Source of the DNA: Paragonimus skrjabini miyazakii | Taxonomy: Eukaryota; Platyhelminthes; Trematoda; Plagiorchiida; Troglotrematidae | DNA: 64,000 bases | Direction of reading: 5' to 3' | Assembly (NCBI GenBank): GCA_014338405.1 | Contig: JTDE01002278.1 | Coordinates: 22,080-86,079 of the forward strand | Part shown: one piece after another, positions 24,206 to 36,831 of the stretch | Position numbering within the stretch: position 1 is the first letter of the stretch | How the letters are laid out: each line of letters begins with the position of its first letter | Translations under genes and position numbers: made by a program | The notes under the pieces: generated by a model | The model's database searches: none | The model's input: only the letters and a program-made list of their open reading frames with translations | What the model was told of the DNA's origin: nothing

Positions 24206-24535
24206 ATGAGAACATTGGAGGCGCGATTATTCCAATATTCGATGGAATATCTCAACACAACAATAAGTTATGTCAAAAGCCCAAAGCGATTGGATTACGG
24301 ACAACATAAGCGACCAGAAAAGCCATCGCTTAACGTAATCAGACTAACGGATGAGAAATTATATGCAAAATACCCACGACAAAAACCGTCAGTCACACAC
24401 ACACACCAACCAAGGGGAAATGCACATGCCGTTGCAATAGGAACCACCGTTGCTTTGTGGACTGGAATTCCGGTTCATAAACGCGAGCGCGCGCGTGCGT
24501 CACGTGGGAACGTACGTGTTGGATACTAAACAGCG
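24206..24535 (-). repeat. Short repeat family C, single copy
   Basis: Aligns along its length, in reverse orientation, with the units at 22255-22755 and, in the same orientation, with 55912-56235: attattccaatattcgatgg near the start, a CA run near 24398, and gcgcgcgcgtgcgtcacgtg near the end. The 107-codon plus frame here is a shadow of the repeat. Its end lies just before the gypsy copy. Confidence 0.7.
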
Positions 24536-24698
24536 TGCCCCATTGAATAAATCGTTGCTACGCTGGCGCCGTGCCCTGAACAAAACGCGATGATGCTCCA
24601 GTGACCAAGCCCATTCGGGGTTGGAGACATGGAAGACTGGCCATCGGAATTTTAGGCGAATGCATCACGCAACGGAATAAAAAGGCGATCCACAACTT

Positions 24699-25190
24699 TT
24701 GATAGCACGGAAACAGTTCACCGGAAGGGCGAAGTTAGTCTATGGCTTAAGTAAACAGACAGAAACACGGGCGGCACTGATTCAACAACTTGCTAACGTA
24801 CAAGGCTGGCAGCGGGGAGTGGATGGTTCCTATGGCACCCAGTTTTGTGAGACTCAGAACCACCTAGGTTGCTATCACCATTTATTATGGCAGCTGACTT
24901 TGGGTCTGCCGGAAGCGAACGTGAAAACAAAGGATAGGTTGGTGAGGGGGCTATATATCCAGAACTTTCCGCCGGAAATGCAGGAGAAAGTTCGGATGGC
25001 CGTGTCTTGTGAAATCACGAACACCGAACGGCTGGTCGGAATTACACAATGCCGACCCGTACGGACGGAAGTTGGACGGCTAGAGGTCAGTGAGCTCGAG
25101 AGAACAGTGGAGCACCTAACAAAAGTAGTGGAAGGCTTCAAGACGAGTCTGGAAACAAGTGGGGCACACGTTAGAGGGGCACTTCATTGA
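24699..25190 (+). pseudogene. gypsy gag-like fragment
   Basis: A 163-codon frame with the gag-type segments LVRGLYIQNFPPEMQEKVRM and a C-terminal helix-rich part (LERTVEHLTKVVEGFKTSLE). The order and position just upstream of a zinc knuckle and protease fit a capsid/nucleocapsid polyprotein. Upstream codons are in other frames with stops, so the N-terminus is lost. It would bind element RNA and form particles if intact; here it cannot be complete. Confidence 0.65.
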
Positions 25191-25423
25191 TCACACCAAA
25201 ATGGTTGCTTTGTTTGTAATGGGATGGGACACTGCCCGCCATTACCTTAACAGAGGTTTTTGTTCTTGTTTTTCTGTGGGCTGTTCCACGGTTAAGAATG
25301 CTGATCGAGAGAGAACAAAAAATCTTGGTAGTAGATACGGAGGTTGGGGCGTCAGTTTCAAGCAAGGTACAGGGGTTGTCCGTTAAGCTTGGTAACTGAA
25401 ATGTAGTCGTCGTCAAAGGGACG

Positions 25424-25822
25424 ATGTTGAAGGTATTGGAGACTCGAAATGTTGAAATTCAGACAAGTGGTGTCAGACTAAGTCACGTAGTATTAATAAT
25501 TGACAACATGAAAGAGACGATAATAGGTGGCAGTCCGCTACGTCGATTGAAGACAAATGTAGACCTGGAAAGGAACGAGTTGCATGTTAATGGTCATACC
25601 GCGAAATTCAATCGCAAGGAAACGAAGCAGCAATACCGAGTAGGCAGGGTCACTACGAAATTTCTACCAGAATGTCATTTTCCAGTCATTAAGCAGTGTG
25701 TTGATGAGTTCACTCACCTTCTAATACGGATGACCAGTACAGATCCTGTACATGTACATGTAGATCTGACCAGCAGCCAGACCAACAGCCATCAGATCAG
25801 CATACCAGAGGATATCATTTAG
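25424..25822 (+). pseudogene. gypsy aspartic-protease-like fragment
   Basis: A 132-codon frame includes VVLIIDNMKETIIGGSPLRR, the usual end of a gypsy retropepsin domain and its link to RT (ETIIG-x-LR). The catalytic DTG upstream is not visible in this frame. The following LERNELHVNGHTAKF and PVIKQCVDEFTHLL segments fit the protease-RT linker. Broken on both sides by stops. Confidence 0.6.
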
Positions 25823-25919
25823 GTTGCTTCCAGAAGTGGAGAGGTAGTTAAAGGAGATGCTGGAGAGAATAACAATTCAACGAACAAGCTTCTCATTTTG
25901 CTATCGGTTCTGTTGACTA

Positions 25920-26608
25920 AGAAATCGGTTGGGACCTACCGATTTGGCATCGATTTCATAGACAGCTGAACCGAGTGGCAATCGAAGAGGTGTCCTCGAT
26001 TTTCCAAATTGAAGAAACGTTTGCACAACTGCACGGAGCTTAAATACTACCCCTCAGAGATCTGCTTTCTGGTTGCTGCAAGCTACCGATTGCACGGAAG
26101 AAAGAGCGAAAGCCGTCTTTTGTGCGAACTAACAGCAATGTAAATTCCTTAGGATGTCGTTCGGCCTGTGCAGCGTTTCAGCCACATTCAGACGTCTTTG
26201 ACTTCACATTCTGGAGACTTGGAAAGGAGTAATCGTGTATGGCGATGACATCGTTATATTCTCCAATACGTTGTCGAGACACGCAAAACGGCTGACAACA
26301 TTGGTACAACGAATCGAGACAGTCGGTCTTAAATTGAGCAGTAAGAAATTCCAAATTGATCACAGTTCAGCTGTCTGCTTGTGACACGGTTGGCAACAAA
26401 AGAATGCGACCAGTACTAGAGCAGCGAAAACCATCAATAATTTGCTAACACCAAAATCGAAGCGGTACCTGCGGTCCTTTCTCGGAATGGTTGGTTACGC
26501 ATCAAAATGTATGCCAGGGTTCTCTCTGCAACCATATCTACCTTTCCAACTGCTGAGAAAGGAGACGGACGCTGACCAGTGCAATGGATTTAAACAAGCA
26601 TGAAGTTG
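25920..26608 (+). pseudogene. gypsy reverse transcriptase fragment with YGDD box
   Basis: Pieces in changing frames read KSVGTYRFGIDF, a CSVSATFRRL segment, then IVYGDDIVIFSN with the catalytic Asp pair, HAKRLTTLVQRIETVGLKLS, RYLRSFLGMVGY and QLLRKETDADQCNGFKQA before a stop. This is the palm to thumb of a gypsy RT. Several stops and frame changes are present. It ends at 26608, where RNase H would follow, so the 3' part was lost. Confidence 0.8.
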
Positions 26609-26718
26609 GTATACTGAGATTGATCCTTAAACCTAGCCCTGTTGTTGTTCGAACGAAGTGTGTATACTTAGATTGAGTAAAACCTTCTGAATCATGAATG
26701 TGTAACCTGCGTATTAAG

Positions 26719-26889
26719 AGAAGAGATCCATTTGCGAAAAATCTGGACTTCGGCTGGATTCGAACCAGCGACGAAGCCACGTGGCTTCGTAGCTCAGCTG
26801 GTAGAGCGCTTGCCGCGTTTTGGCATGGTGTTTCTGTCGCTGGTTCGAATCCAGCCGAAGTCCAGATTTTTCGCAAATGGATCTCTTCT
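26719..26889 (+). repeat. Foldback repeat: tRNA-like core inside 54-bp perfect inverted arms
   Basis: Arms 26719-26772 and 26836-26889 are exact reverse complements (position pairs sum to 53608). The right arm contains the B-box side of a tRNA-like sequence; the left arm is an inverted copy of that plus 3' flank. Between them lies a small palindrome, cgaagccacgtggcttcg. The resulting RNA would fold into a long hairpin. It belongs to short repeat family A (see 60771-61334). Three overlapping frames here all come from the repeat. Confidence 0.95.
26783..26862 (+). pseudogene. tRNA-like core of repeat family A
   Basis: Acceptor GGCTTCG pairs with CGAAGTC, the A box TAGCTCAGCTGG and B box GTTCGAATC both fit the RNA polymerase III consensus, and D and T stems pair. 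The anticodon arm is not acceptable: the loop between TGCC and GGCA lacks U33. It is therefore read as a tRNA-derived repeat rather than a working tRNA gene. Confidence 0.8.
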
Positions 26890-29800
26890 AAATTATCAAA
26901 TCTGCCAAACTACTTGTCAGTGTTAAGAGAAGGTCAAAACCCGGGGCTGCAAACAAGAGAAATCGGTACACGAGAGACAATTAAACAAATGCGAGAAGAA
27001 TCACGTAACCGCTATCGTGATGAGGGGGGATTTGTAGAGTGCACTCACATTAGAACGACCGAACGCATTACGATAATCTGCTTCGGAAAGGTGATTTGCA
27101 ACCTAATATTCCTAAATGCTTCAGCAGATGCGGTTTTTCGGTTGGTACACTTTGGCTGTCCGACGAAGCATAGTGAGTTGTAAAGCACTGCAGTTACTGA
27201 TATGTCCCAAACGCGTTCTCAGAACCACGTTCTCTGGAACCATATGTACCAGTGCACATTAATTGTTTTCCAACATTCAATGGCTGATGATTACGCAATA
27301 AATTGACGTCCATGAATGGTAGAAACGCTCTGGTTATTCGAATTATTGAGGACCTTCATGTTGTTGCAAGATATGATAAGTTTTCGTTGACAATTTGCAG
27401 ATAATATACCCAGTCAACCAACTGTTTTCTGTAGCCATGCTTAGTTGGAATCTTAGAAAGTGAATCTGATCTGGACAAAATGGCATTGTATCAATGGTAG
27501 GGAAGCTGTAAGCAGTCAAGTTTGTCATCTAATCTAAAAACTTATATGATACTGCTGTTTTCCTTTTGGCCGTAGTGAAATTTCATATTCTGTCATGTAA
27601 CTGAGAGTAGCTGGTCCAGTTGGTGTAGCCTCCAATCAACACGGCACAGACATTATGGTTCCTCCTAGCTAACAGATACTTCCTACACGGTGTCAGTTAT
27701 GGTTTGTGGAGACGGTTTCTTCTTTTAATTTTTACATATTATTGTTGCATTTGAGTTACCTACTTATTTTATGTTTGGTAGTAAAAGTATGAATTCTAAT
27801 TTATTCATAGACACTGATTTCGTGAATACCGGTGAGAACGAAATGGGGCATAAACCACAGGTTTTAGTGAACACAGTGATGATCCTACTTTGTAATAGGC
27901 CCATGTTTACATTCATGTGGTAAATACCGATGTTCTACGATCTTTAAGTCAACCGACTCAGTTTGAATTATGGGCATAACATTATTTGACAGTCTGACAA
28001 TGTATGGTTATCATTAACACGAGTTACTCATTTATGTTACTCTGCATAAGACGTGGTCGATATTCCTCATCCTTAAGCTACATACGTCGCAATGCCCAAC
28101 AGGTCAGGTGACACACACGACCTTCAAACAATGATGAGTCACACTGTGTCTACCTCACCGAGTACTACGACGACATCCTGAATGATAGCATAGCCCTGTT
28201 ATAATTTCACTAATTTACTGGAATCTTACCGAGGCATAATTAGAACAAAACGCAAAAATCTTTTGACACATGAGTTGAGCTTCAGTACTTATTGTGTTAT
28301 ATGCATAGGATGGTACATCATGTCCATATCAAGAATACACTAGACTATTTTCAGTTTTATTAATTAACTCGTCTATATTGGTACGGAGTGCATAAATGGA
28401 ATCTTCATTTAAGATCAACACCAACTAGCACTGGCAATGTATTCGGAGGTCTGGATAAGTCAGTCAAATGAATACAAAAATATGGCAACTCAAGGTCCGT
28501 GCAAATATAGAGACTTCAAATACTAACAACAAATCTTTCAGAAATTGACGGTTGCACGCATACTGCTTGTGAGTAGTATGACGAGTCTGTCAATTATGAA
28601 GTGATTCCTTAGTGAAAAATTTGGGTTTTGGTTGGATTTGATCAAGTGGCAAAAACCGCAGTCCCCTAGGCTTTTGCTATTTTCAAATGGCGTGCGGCAA
28701 AATATAAAGAGTCAATATTGTTAGAAGTGTTTATTCTCTAACTAGTTTAAAAATGCTTCAAAAGTTCCCTGCCACTGTAACAGACTACTCACTACTGCAA
28801 TCAGTGTGCAAGTCGGAGAGGCAATTACTTTGATACATTGGAATATTACAAACCATCATTGGGATACTTCTACAGCCATTAACCAGAGAAATCGAGCACG
28901 CAATGACTGAGAGGAAATTAGTTAACGGGCAGAAGTGTTATGAAGAGGTGGCAGTCAAAGTTACTTAGGAAGAAAGTGTATCCGAACAACGGTACATAAA
29001 GGTTCAAATCAAAACGTAAATCATCCCTTTCAACTAACGAACTTCATTGAATACAGAAGGCTTGGTGTCCGGGCACATTTCGATTCATTTATACAACGGG
29101 CTGTTTATACAGCTACAATGATAAGTAAATGAAACAGCGTAGATCTCCGTACCTCTGTCAACAATGCAGTAACGATAACCCAATAAAAATAGCGTGGGCA
29201 CATAAAAGGTGATGGACCAATCGATTTCATTCTCAGTCCTTAATGAATGGTTTGAAAATCATATCAGTTTACAACATAAGAGTTTGATGGAAACGTGCAG
29301 AATGACTGGGGCATTTCAAAACCTAAGTTTTCTGACATATTTGTCTGATTTTAGTTTTGTCATTATCTTTGCAAAATTTCTAAGTTACCTGTCATAAAAT
29401 GCATGGCTGAAATATATTGGACCAAAAATAACAAAAACCTACTTAACAACTATTTAGTTCACTGAATGGTTGCCAAACTAACTTAGATAGAAACTCCTAT
29501 GCAATGAATTTGGTTCCACAAGTGTTCTAAAATGAATTACAGATTGGAAGAGTAACAAATGGCAGATACTGACTGTACCGATTTTCGAAGTTCAGTCATG
29601 TGAAAATCTAACCAAACCCTATCACCCCTCCTCAAATAAACCTTTATCAGTGCACCTTCTCCTACTCCTTTCTACTGGCCGTTAACTGGACCGTGACCTA
29701 GATGTCTTTGTTTTGTCGCGTCAATCTGATGATTTTGCGAATAGCCAGTTGCTGGTTATTGTGATTTGCTTGAGTGGTGCATATACCATGTTTTTGGAAT

Positions 29801-30890
29801 TCGGCTCGTTCCCATTGTTTCTGAGCCTGTTAACTGTTCAGAAGAACTCTGTTAGGTGTGACTGTGATTATAGTCCATCTTTAGCCTGTTTGTCACCAAC
29901 TTGTACTTCATTTCCCGTAAACGATGCATCGATTGAAATTGTTGAGGTTATCTAATTAATAAATTTCAACAGTTTGTTCAGTAGTACCATGGTATTGTGG
30001 TCCATTCTTGTTCTGACTATTTGGGATCGTTGGTTTATCGCCACACCTTGCTCAACGTCTTCGTGGAAGATCGTACACTGGAGACGGAATTCTACTAAAC
30101 GTATTAAAAGGTTCTCGACTCCCTTTTTCAACAACTTAATCACCAGTATTAACAAAATCTGCGATTGATGCACTTCTCAGTTCGATTCTGTCCAATTAGT
30201 TTCTCAGTTTAAACCGTAAATTAGAGTACTGTCCTTCTCGACCATCACATCGACAAAACTTTCAATAGGGGATGGTAGCAGCGTAATAAAAACGAGTGTT
30301 CACACTACACTACTCACACCACTGCTAGTCAACAGTGGAGTAAGAGCATGGATTTTGATAATGAAGTAGCTGGAGATGGGAGAATACGAGAAGGAACATC
30401 GGAGTGTAGAATTGCATGAAATGGTTCTCGGTACATGAGGAAACAGAGAAATGACGTCTGTAGCAAACGTGACGTTTTAGAATCAGTACCGTACGTAGAT
30501 GAGTGTTTTTGTTTGTTGTCATGTGGAAACACATAACCCATGTTGGTTTCCTGAAGAATAACCCTTGCGTCATCCGTGTTTCTGGCTCGCCTTAGTAGGG
30601 GATCAAGTTATTATAAAGTGTTCATCATCCACATTTGAGTTCAGTGTTCACTGCTGAACATAACTCACTATTTTCACTTGCCATCTTGTATAGGTCTTGA
30701 ACCATTGTTGGCCAATGAAAGAACATTAGTTCCTTTTCACGATGTGATGTACTCAATGACAATTGGTTTTCAAACTGATGCAGCTCCATGTCCAAATAAA
30801 ATAACATTGAAGTACTTACTGTAGCAGAAGGTTTCCAACACCTAGTTTCTCATGCTTTTGACGGCGTTTACTTCAATGATTCTCTGTTTT
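26890..30890. other. Unassigned DNA, 4 kb
   Basis: No recognised gene or repeat. Many short frames on both strands. Around 29990-30110 all three plus frames are partly open, which may reflect an old coding remnant, but no family is recognisable. Confidence 0.45.
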
Positions 30891-30901
30891 TTTATTTGTA
30901 G

Positions 30902-30948
30902 GTAATTCCAAGTGTTGCAGAAATGCATGCTGCACTGAAGTGTCCTAG
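30902..30948 (+). CDS. Possible Cys-rich terminal exon
   Basis: A long pyrimidine tract (ctgtttttttatttgtag) ends in AG at 30900-30901. In the phase with two leading bases the exon reads NSKCCRNACCTEVS and stops at TAG 30946-30948. AATAAA follows at 31107-31112. Four Cys in 14 residues is unusual. The pattern loosely recalls the end of a small disulfide-rich domain, but it is too short to assign, and another frame through the same exon is also open. Confidence 0.2.
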
Positions 30949-31937
30949 GAATACTCTATGTTGGATTTTGTTGGAAAACATGACACGTTTTACACGATAA
31001 AAATGTCTTCTGTTGTTCTCGCATTCCTTTGTGTCGTCCTTCACTCTGATAATCTTTGCTGACCCACACTGATTAATCAAAAGAGTAATTGCAGGCGATA
31101 CTAATCAATAAAACATTCACTGGTGTGTAATTTTGTATGCGTAGTTGGCTCACTTTAGATACATTCCAGTTATCATTCCATGACATTTCAGTAGGTCCCA
31201 TGAGAAAAATGTACATTTACAATGTTACCCATCCCACGGGGTTTAGTATGTGTGTCTTAACATTCGGTCTATTCTCTCCGAAAAATAAAAAAAATACTCC
31301 ATCTAGTTTTGTGTCTGATCATTTTTACAGTTCTCAGTAGCTGTCTAAATGAACGCGTCTCTTCCATTGCTTCTGAGGAATTTTTAGGAAGTCACTTATG
31401 CAAAGAGATACTCTGTAAAATTCTCATTAGGATTTTAGAATCACATGAAGTGACTGTGAAATACAGAAACATCCGATCAAGTCACCTAGGTCAATAAACG
31501 TCAGTCATGAGGTATATAACAATTAATTGCAAGTTATAGGGTTTTTCGTAAACGTATGAAAGTGGTGCACTTATTTGTCATGAGACCAAAAGTTCACAAC
31601 AGTTCGGATTTCAAATGGTTTCGGAATAATTGGTTTAGGTAGCTGGAAAATTTGTGCGAACTGCATCAGGACCGTGATATGGGACGTTAGTAGCTGCTGT
31701 TACTGATAATAGTCGCAAGTTGACAGCTCATGAAAAAAATTCAAAAAACTAGCAAATAGCACAAAATGTTTTTTGTCGATTTCGTATCAGTGTTATCAAC
31801 AAATTGAAGCTGAACAAGCTCAAACGGACATTTTCGAATTGCTGTACAACTAGTTTTGCAACCGTTCACGAATCTTTTTCAACAGTCGTCTTGTATTTTT
31901 CCCAATAAACACTCTGGTGATAGTAACAAATGTGTAT
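30949..31937. other. Unassigned DNA up to the first gap
   Basis: Short frames only; includes the AATAAA at 31107 mentioned for the preceding candidate exon. Confidence 0.4.
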
Positions 31938-32037
31938 NNNNNNNNNNNNNNNNNNNNNNNNNNNNNNNNNNNNNNNNNNNNNNNNNNNNNNNNNNNNNNN
32001 NNNNNNNNNNNNNNNNNNNNNNNNNNNNNNNNNNNNN
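31938..32037. other. Assembly gap (100 N)
   Basis: Exactly 100 N, the usual placeholder for a gap of unknown size. Frames spanning it are meaningless. Confidence 0.99.
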
Positions 32038-33379
32038 GAGAGCCCTAGGCAAGTTGCCTCTCATTTATGGTCTTAACAACTGCACGTGAACTATATCACA
32101 GATTGACTGATGCAGTTGGAGAGTAATTTCAACTGCTTATGAAAGTCATAAAAATGGACAGTTGCGTTTTTGTGTTCGTGAACAGAGACATTCTGGGTAT
32201 CTATTTCACTAAGGTCTGTCCGAAGTGTGTAGTATTTTGTTCCGCAACATATCTAAAAGACAACAGTTTTGCGATCCAGAGGAACAACTCTGTGAAATTG
32301 TGTATAATGGTCAGTTTTCGACACGCATAAACATATGACTGAGTTTATGCACTCAAAAGAGTAACCGTAGATTGAAAAAAATACAAATTTGTAATTTTCT
32401 AATTCGTGGACTAACTCGGTTTTTAGATGCGCTCGGTTCAAAGTAATCCATACTGTTTGGTAATCACCGCCGCTCGCGTTCATGCAAAATTTCTTATCTG
32501 CAACACACATGCAGAGCTTCCAGTTAGGGAGGACATTACGAAGTTTATTTGTCTCCGGTTTCGTCTGAAGCTGCCAGACTAGAGATAAATCCATTCATGC
32601 ACCGTACACCGTCAACGAATTGAGACTGATTAACTAAAGTTCAAAATAGTGTCACTTATTTTCAGTTACTGAAAGAAATACCCAAGTCAAGTTGCCTGTT
32701 CCCAATGCAAATAGGCGATGGTTTTTCAAAAAGACGCGTTTCCGTCTATTCGATGCTGCCTTCTTGCCTGACAGCTACTTAAAGGCGTCAACAGTTGGTG
32801 ATGAAACAAGACACGACATTTTGTAAAGTAAGTCGCTGACAAAAATTTGTTATCGTTTTTCAGTCTTTTATGGATTTCCAAAATTGGATGGATAACGAAA
32901 CGTATAAGAAAACATGTAAGTAAATAAGCTCAGAGATATAGACAAGCAAACATGCAACTCAATTATAAGTAGTATAACGGGCGTCCTGTACTGATTTAGG
33001 GATTAGCTCTCATTAAGTCTACTTTAAAGTGCCTCTAAGTGACATTTAACCAAACCTGTATGTCTCGTTAGTTCTCACTGGTACTTTGAGCAAATAACTC
33101 TCGTCTCTGTGTTTTTAACTTTAATGTGTTGCATAATTTGCTCTGTTTGACAAAACAGTGAATCGTTTAATAGGATAACAGTTCTGTCCAAGAGCTTGTA
33201 CTATATGGTCGTCAGTACTATGCAGTGGATTTAGGGTGGTGATGGTATTCTGTCTAGTGAACGCTTAGGAATTCCGGTTGAACACCACTCCAGATTGAAC
33301 ACACCCGTCACATTCTCATAGTCAATTCAGTCAACCAATTTCGAAAAACAACACTAATCTTAAGTTTAGCACTTCTTAG
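32038..33379. other. Unassigned DNA
   Basis: The longest frame (32253-32594, -, 113 codons) has eight Cys but no recognisable domain and overlaps a plus frame; not called. Confidence 0.4.
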
Positions 33380-33515
33380 AGCCGGTCACTATTGCATGTT
33401 GTTTCCACCACCGGGACTTGAACTCCAGACCTGTTTCAATGAGGCAACTGTATTGACCACTGACCCCATATTGCACACAAACCAGAGTTATCACATCTGA
33501 ACACCCATCATTATT
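33380..33515 (-). repeat. tRNA-derived short repeat family B, diverged copy
   Basis: Contains ccgggacttgaact (B box on the minus strand), atgaggcaactgt and the downstream gttatcaca block also seen at 47095 and 57560. The A-box side is damaged. Confidence 0.65.
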
Positions 33516-35479
33516 CACTTGTGAAAATTTGACCGGAGATGAGTTCCTTGCGGTAGCAGGGATTTGTACAGTTGACGATCTCTGAACCGAGCGAAACTTG
33601 AGTGTAGTGCTTCCATTTGAAAATGATGAACCGAAAATCCTGTTAGAATAGAAGACAGCAATCGCTTGTGAATGATGTTCAACTGGCTTTAGCCGAACTG
33701 CCCCAGTACACGTCAGTAATGTATGTATTCCATGAAAATCCCCTCCCTCTGTGACAACATCATAGGGTCAGTCGGTTTTACAAAGACTTTACTCTCTTGT
33801 AACTTAGCATACACTTTCTGAGTCGAAATCTGGAAACTTAATTTACATCAAAACATCCTAACCAGAACACAAAAATTACTGAGTGCAATCAGAAAAAACA
33901 ACTGAAAACTAAACTAATTTACCGTGACGCGTTTCTTCACCCCCCACCCTCAGATGCAGCTAGTGAAGAGCATTTTCTCTTTCCCATGAGAAATTTCTAC
34001 ACAATGTCTGATATGCCCTTGATAAGTAAATCCGTTACAGTATGGGTTAGATTATACATAGCTGGTCTCACAGCGGGCCAAATCTCACTGAGAAATTATG
34101 CTTCAGAGGTTTCAGTCGCATGTAGAATGGAACTACAGACTGATCAGTTCAGCATATATAATCCGCAAGATGAGTGTCGCATTTCTGAGACGTGAGGCAC
34201 ATGTGTTAGGGAACTGCTCAACTTAAAAATGAATCCTATTGTCACATGTGATGCAATAAATAGCAATAAAATTATCTCCATTGTACTGGCATATGAACTG
34301 GAATCTTAAACGCGTGTACCTTCAACTTCGACGATAGATCCAGGGTCATCACTTTATTTATGAATCTACCTTTACATTTGGATTGGATTATGAGGTCGTA
34401 CACTGAAGGCAATACACACCCCGATCTTGGAGCATATCTTGAAATGGCTTCTGAATACCGAAACTGGAACGAGTAAGAATGTCATAATAAACACTTGCTC
34501 AAATCTCGCCACACAATAGATCACTTGATGGCTTTCTGTGTTGTTTGTCAGACCGTAAACATATGCGCTTTAGCCTTCTCCAAATATCCAGAAGTACACT
34601 CTAAGAAATCACCTGTGTGCATCTAGAATCAGATAATAGTGAACCCAGCATTATCATGGTAATACATTGTATAAGGGTAGATCAATAATTGAGTTTCTAC
34701 TTTAGTCCTTCATCTCTTCCCTGTCGAATTCTTGTTGTTTTCCACATTATCCCACATTGTTTACATTACCCTTGCTTTCAGTGTACTGGTGTGAATCCAA
34801 TCTGAACTGACTGACTGACTTGACTGTTCACTTCACTTTCCGTTTGATTAATGTACGCATTACATTTGAATCACTCGGACATCTGTTTATCAATAGTCCG
34901 CATCCCCACTATTTCACTGCCTACGTTGTTTATTCGTACGTTAGGAAATGATTCAATAATTAACCATATCACACACGAATCTAAGACCGAGCTATGATTG
35001 CTAGCGGGACAAACTATATTGTTTTATCTATAGGCAACCATTCTTTCATCCATTTGATTGTCAGTTCGTGCATACAAGTGACTGAAACGAACTTAACGCT
35101 CCTAGAGCACACATTTTACGTAGGATTTTTGGCCTTATTCAAATTCATACGGGGAACACACCGCTTCAATTGATTTGAACGTGTTATTCACGAACACGCA
35201 GTTCTCTTGCTGCGAGTTACAAATACTAATATCCAGTTCCATGCATTCTTGCACGCCATGCGGCATTTTGTAATTATCGTCGTTAGGATCGTGGTATTTC
35301 TGTGCCGATCGGCTTCATATGCCTATATCGATTTTCAGACATTATCTGAAGTTGCCTCGCTATTAGCTTTTCCAGCAATATGTTATTTTCTTTCGTTGTA
35401 TCTTTCCTAGACTTTCGTTGGTCTTTCATAATGGTATCCATTTTCATCATATAGTCGTCCTTGGTCATGACGACAACAT
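33516..35479. other. Unassigned DNA
   Basis: No gene or repeat recognised. Small frames without motifs. Confidence 0.45.
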
Positions 35480-35489
35480 CAGAACGAAT

Positions 35490-36180
35490 GAGAGGTGCAC
35501 TAAAAATACACAGGGTTGGAGCACCCCTGCGACCAATTGTGTGTATGAGCACTTCAGCACATCACAAAGTTACTCAATGGCTGGTTGAAATTTTGGACTC
35601 CATTCGCAAAATGTAATCCCCCACTGCCTAAAGGATTCCTTTGAACTAGCAGAGATATTAGAACACGTGTCAGTGAGTTCACAAACGATGTATTCCACTG
35701 ACGTTGATTCTCTTTTTACGAACGTTTCTCTTCGAGAGACAGTTGAGCTTTTATGTGATTTTATTTCCAGCTAAAGTTGTGATATAGGTATTCCACTTGA
35801 ATATCTTAAGTTTCTAATTTAACTGTGTACAGAAAATATCAGGTTCACTTGTGAAGGGCTTTCTTATAGACAAGCAGATGGAGTGGCTATGGGTAGTCCG
35901 TTAGGCTCAGCATTAACCGACATCCTCTTGGGAATGATTGAACGACAAGTCTCAGAAAATACATTCAAAGCCTTATTGTACAAACGGTATGTTGATGATA
36001 TTTTGATTTTCATGGACACTGATCATTTTGATATATTTTTAATCCTCTTATCCTTATTCATCCGAACCTATCTTTGTCCCACAAAAGGAAATCAAATGGT
36101 AGTTTAGCGTTCTTAGATGTACTCATCACTAGGTGTGGGGATGGAACATGACAGCGATCAGTCCATCGCCAAGCAACATG
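35490..36180 (+). pseudogene. PLE reverse transcriptase fragment
   Basis: Reverse transcriptase of the Penelope group, which copies its RNA at a nicked chromosomal site. Motif A (TDVDSLFTNV) keeps its Asp; motif C reads KRYVDDILIFMD with both Asp residues kept. The GSPLGSAL turn between them is characteristic of PLEs. A frame change near 35580-35640 and a stop near 35776 break the protein, and the N-terminal part before the LRPIV block is absent. The open frame 35883-36107 starts inside the domain and is not a gene start. Confidence 0.85.
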
Positions 36181-36564
36181 GGGCGGACAATATCCTCAGT
36201 TCTCCAGCTTTGCCCCGATAGCATACAAGAAGGGTATAGTCAAAACCCTATTTCTTACGGCCAGACATATTTGGATCCCTTGTAAGTTGCAGGTAGAACA
36301 AGAAATGATGTGAAAAACGTTGCTGGGAAACGGATATTCTGAAAAGTTCATAGACATTCACAGCAAAGTGACCAAATGCAATGAGCCAGCGCAAACAGCT
36401 CAAAAGAAAGATATATTCTTATTTTCGAAATTCAAAGGTGATCTTCATCAATGCAGATAAAAGATATATGTTGCGATATGCTAACATTTCGTTTACTCTC
36501 ATCTTATTATCTTTGCAATTCAAAGGTGATCATCTGGCAAATGACATAAAACACGAATTGCAAT

Positions 36565-36831
36565 ATGCTCCATCCCGTACGTACGCACCTACCCAGTTAC
36601 GCTCGGTTCAAACCATCAAGGGATCCATTCTTCACAATCGCGAACGCAGTTTGTCTGACAATTCTCTCTCATGTTGTTTATCAGTTCGGTTGCAGTTGCG
36701 ATGACGTTCACATAAGCAGAACAGAGCGACAGCTATCTCAGCGAATGTCAGAACACGTCCCGAACTGGTTAAAACAACTCATGACACAACAATCTGAAAC
36801 CGGTGAATCCGTTACTCGAAGTCCCGCATAA
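36565..36831 (+). pseudogene. PLE GIY-YIG endonuclease fragment
   Basis: The frame contains SHVVYQFGCSCDDVHISRTE followed by RQLSQRMSEHVPNWLK. In PLEs this is the C-terminal nickase: the first tyrosine lies in VVY, the YIG position reads HIS, and the catalytic Arg of the RT pair and the EH pair remain. Loss of the YIG glycine suggests inactivity. The upstream part of the same protein (LVIK-type linker) lies in another frame. The frame 36381-36704 is a shadow. Confidence 0.8.

Larger units (their letters stand above)
24590..26608 (+). mobile_element. Second Ty3/gypsy remnant, gag-protease-RT
   Basis: In order on the plus strand: a gag-like region (24699-25190), a degenerate Cys-His zinc knuckle (about 25200, CFVCNGMGH), a retropepsin-like region (about 25424-25822) and a broken reverse transcriptase (about 25920-26608) that stops before RNase H. 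No LTRs were seen. The copy is decayed and differs from the minus-strand gypsy at 1-2095 in sequence. It is followed at once by the foldback repeat at 26719. Confidence 0.85.

Noticed and set aside
24206..24529. 107-codon plus frame as a gene
   Set aside because: Entirely within a repeat family C copy.
26783..26862. Functional tRNA gene
   Set aside because: Acceptor, D and T arms are good but the anticodon loop lacks U33 and the stem is imperfect; near-copies at 60801 and 61225 show that it is a dispersed repeat.
26538..27183. Overlapping frames on both strands as genes
   Set aside because: They read the tRNA-like foldback and its arms.
31856..32089. Frames crossing N runs
   Set aside because: The sequence is unknown in the gap.
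35283..35552. 89-codon minus frame, Lys/Met-rich
   Set aside because: Its downstream part is opposite PLE RT sequence (ALKIHRVGAPLRPIV on +).
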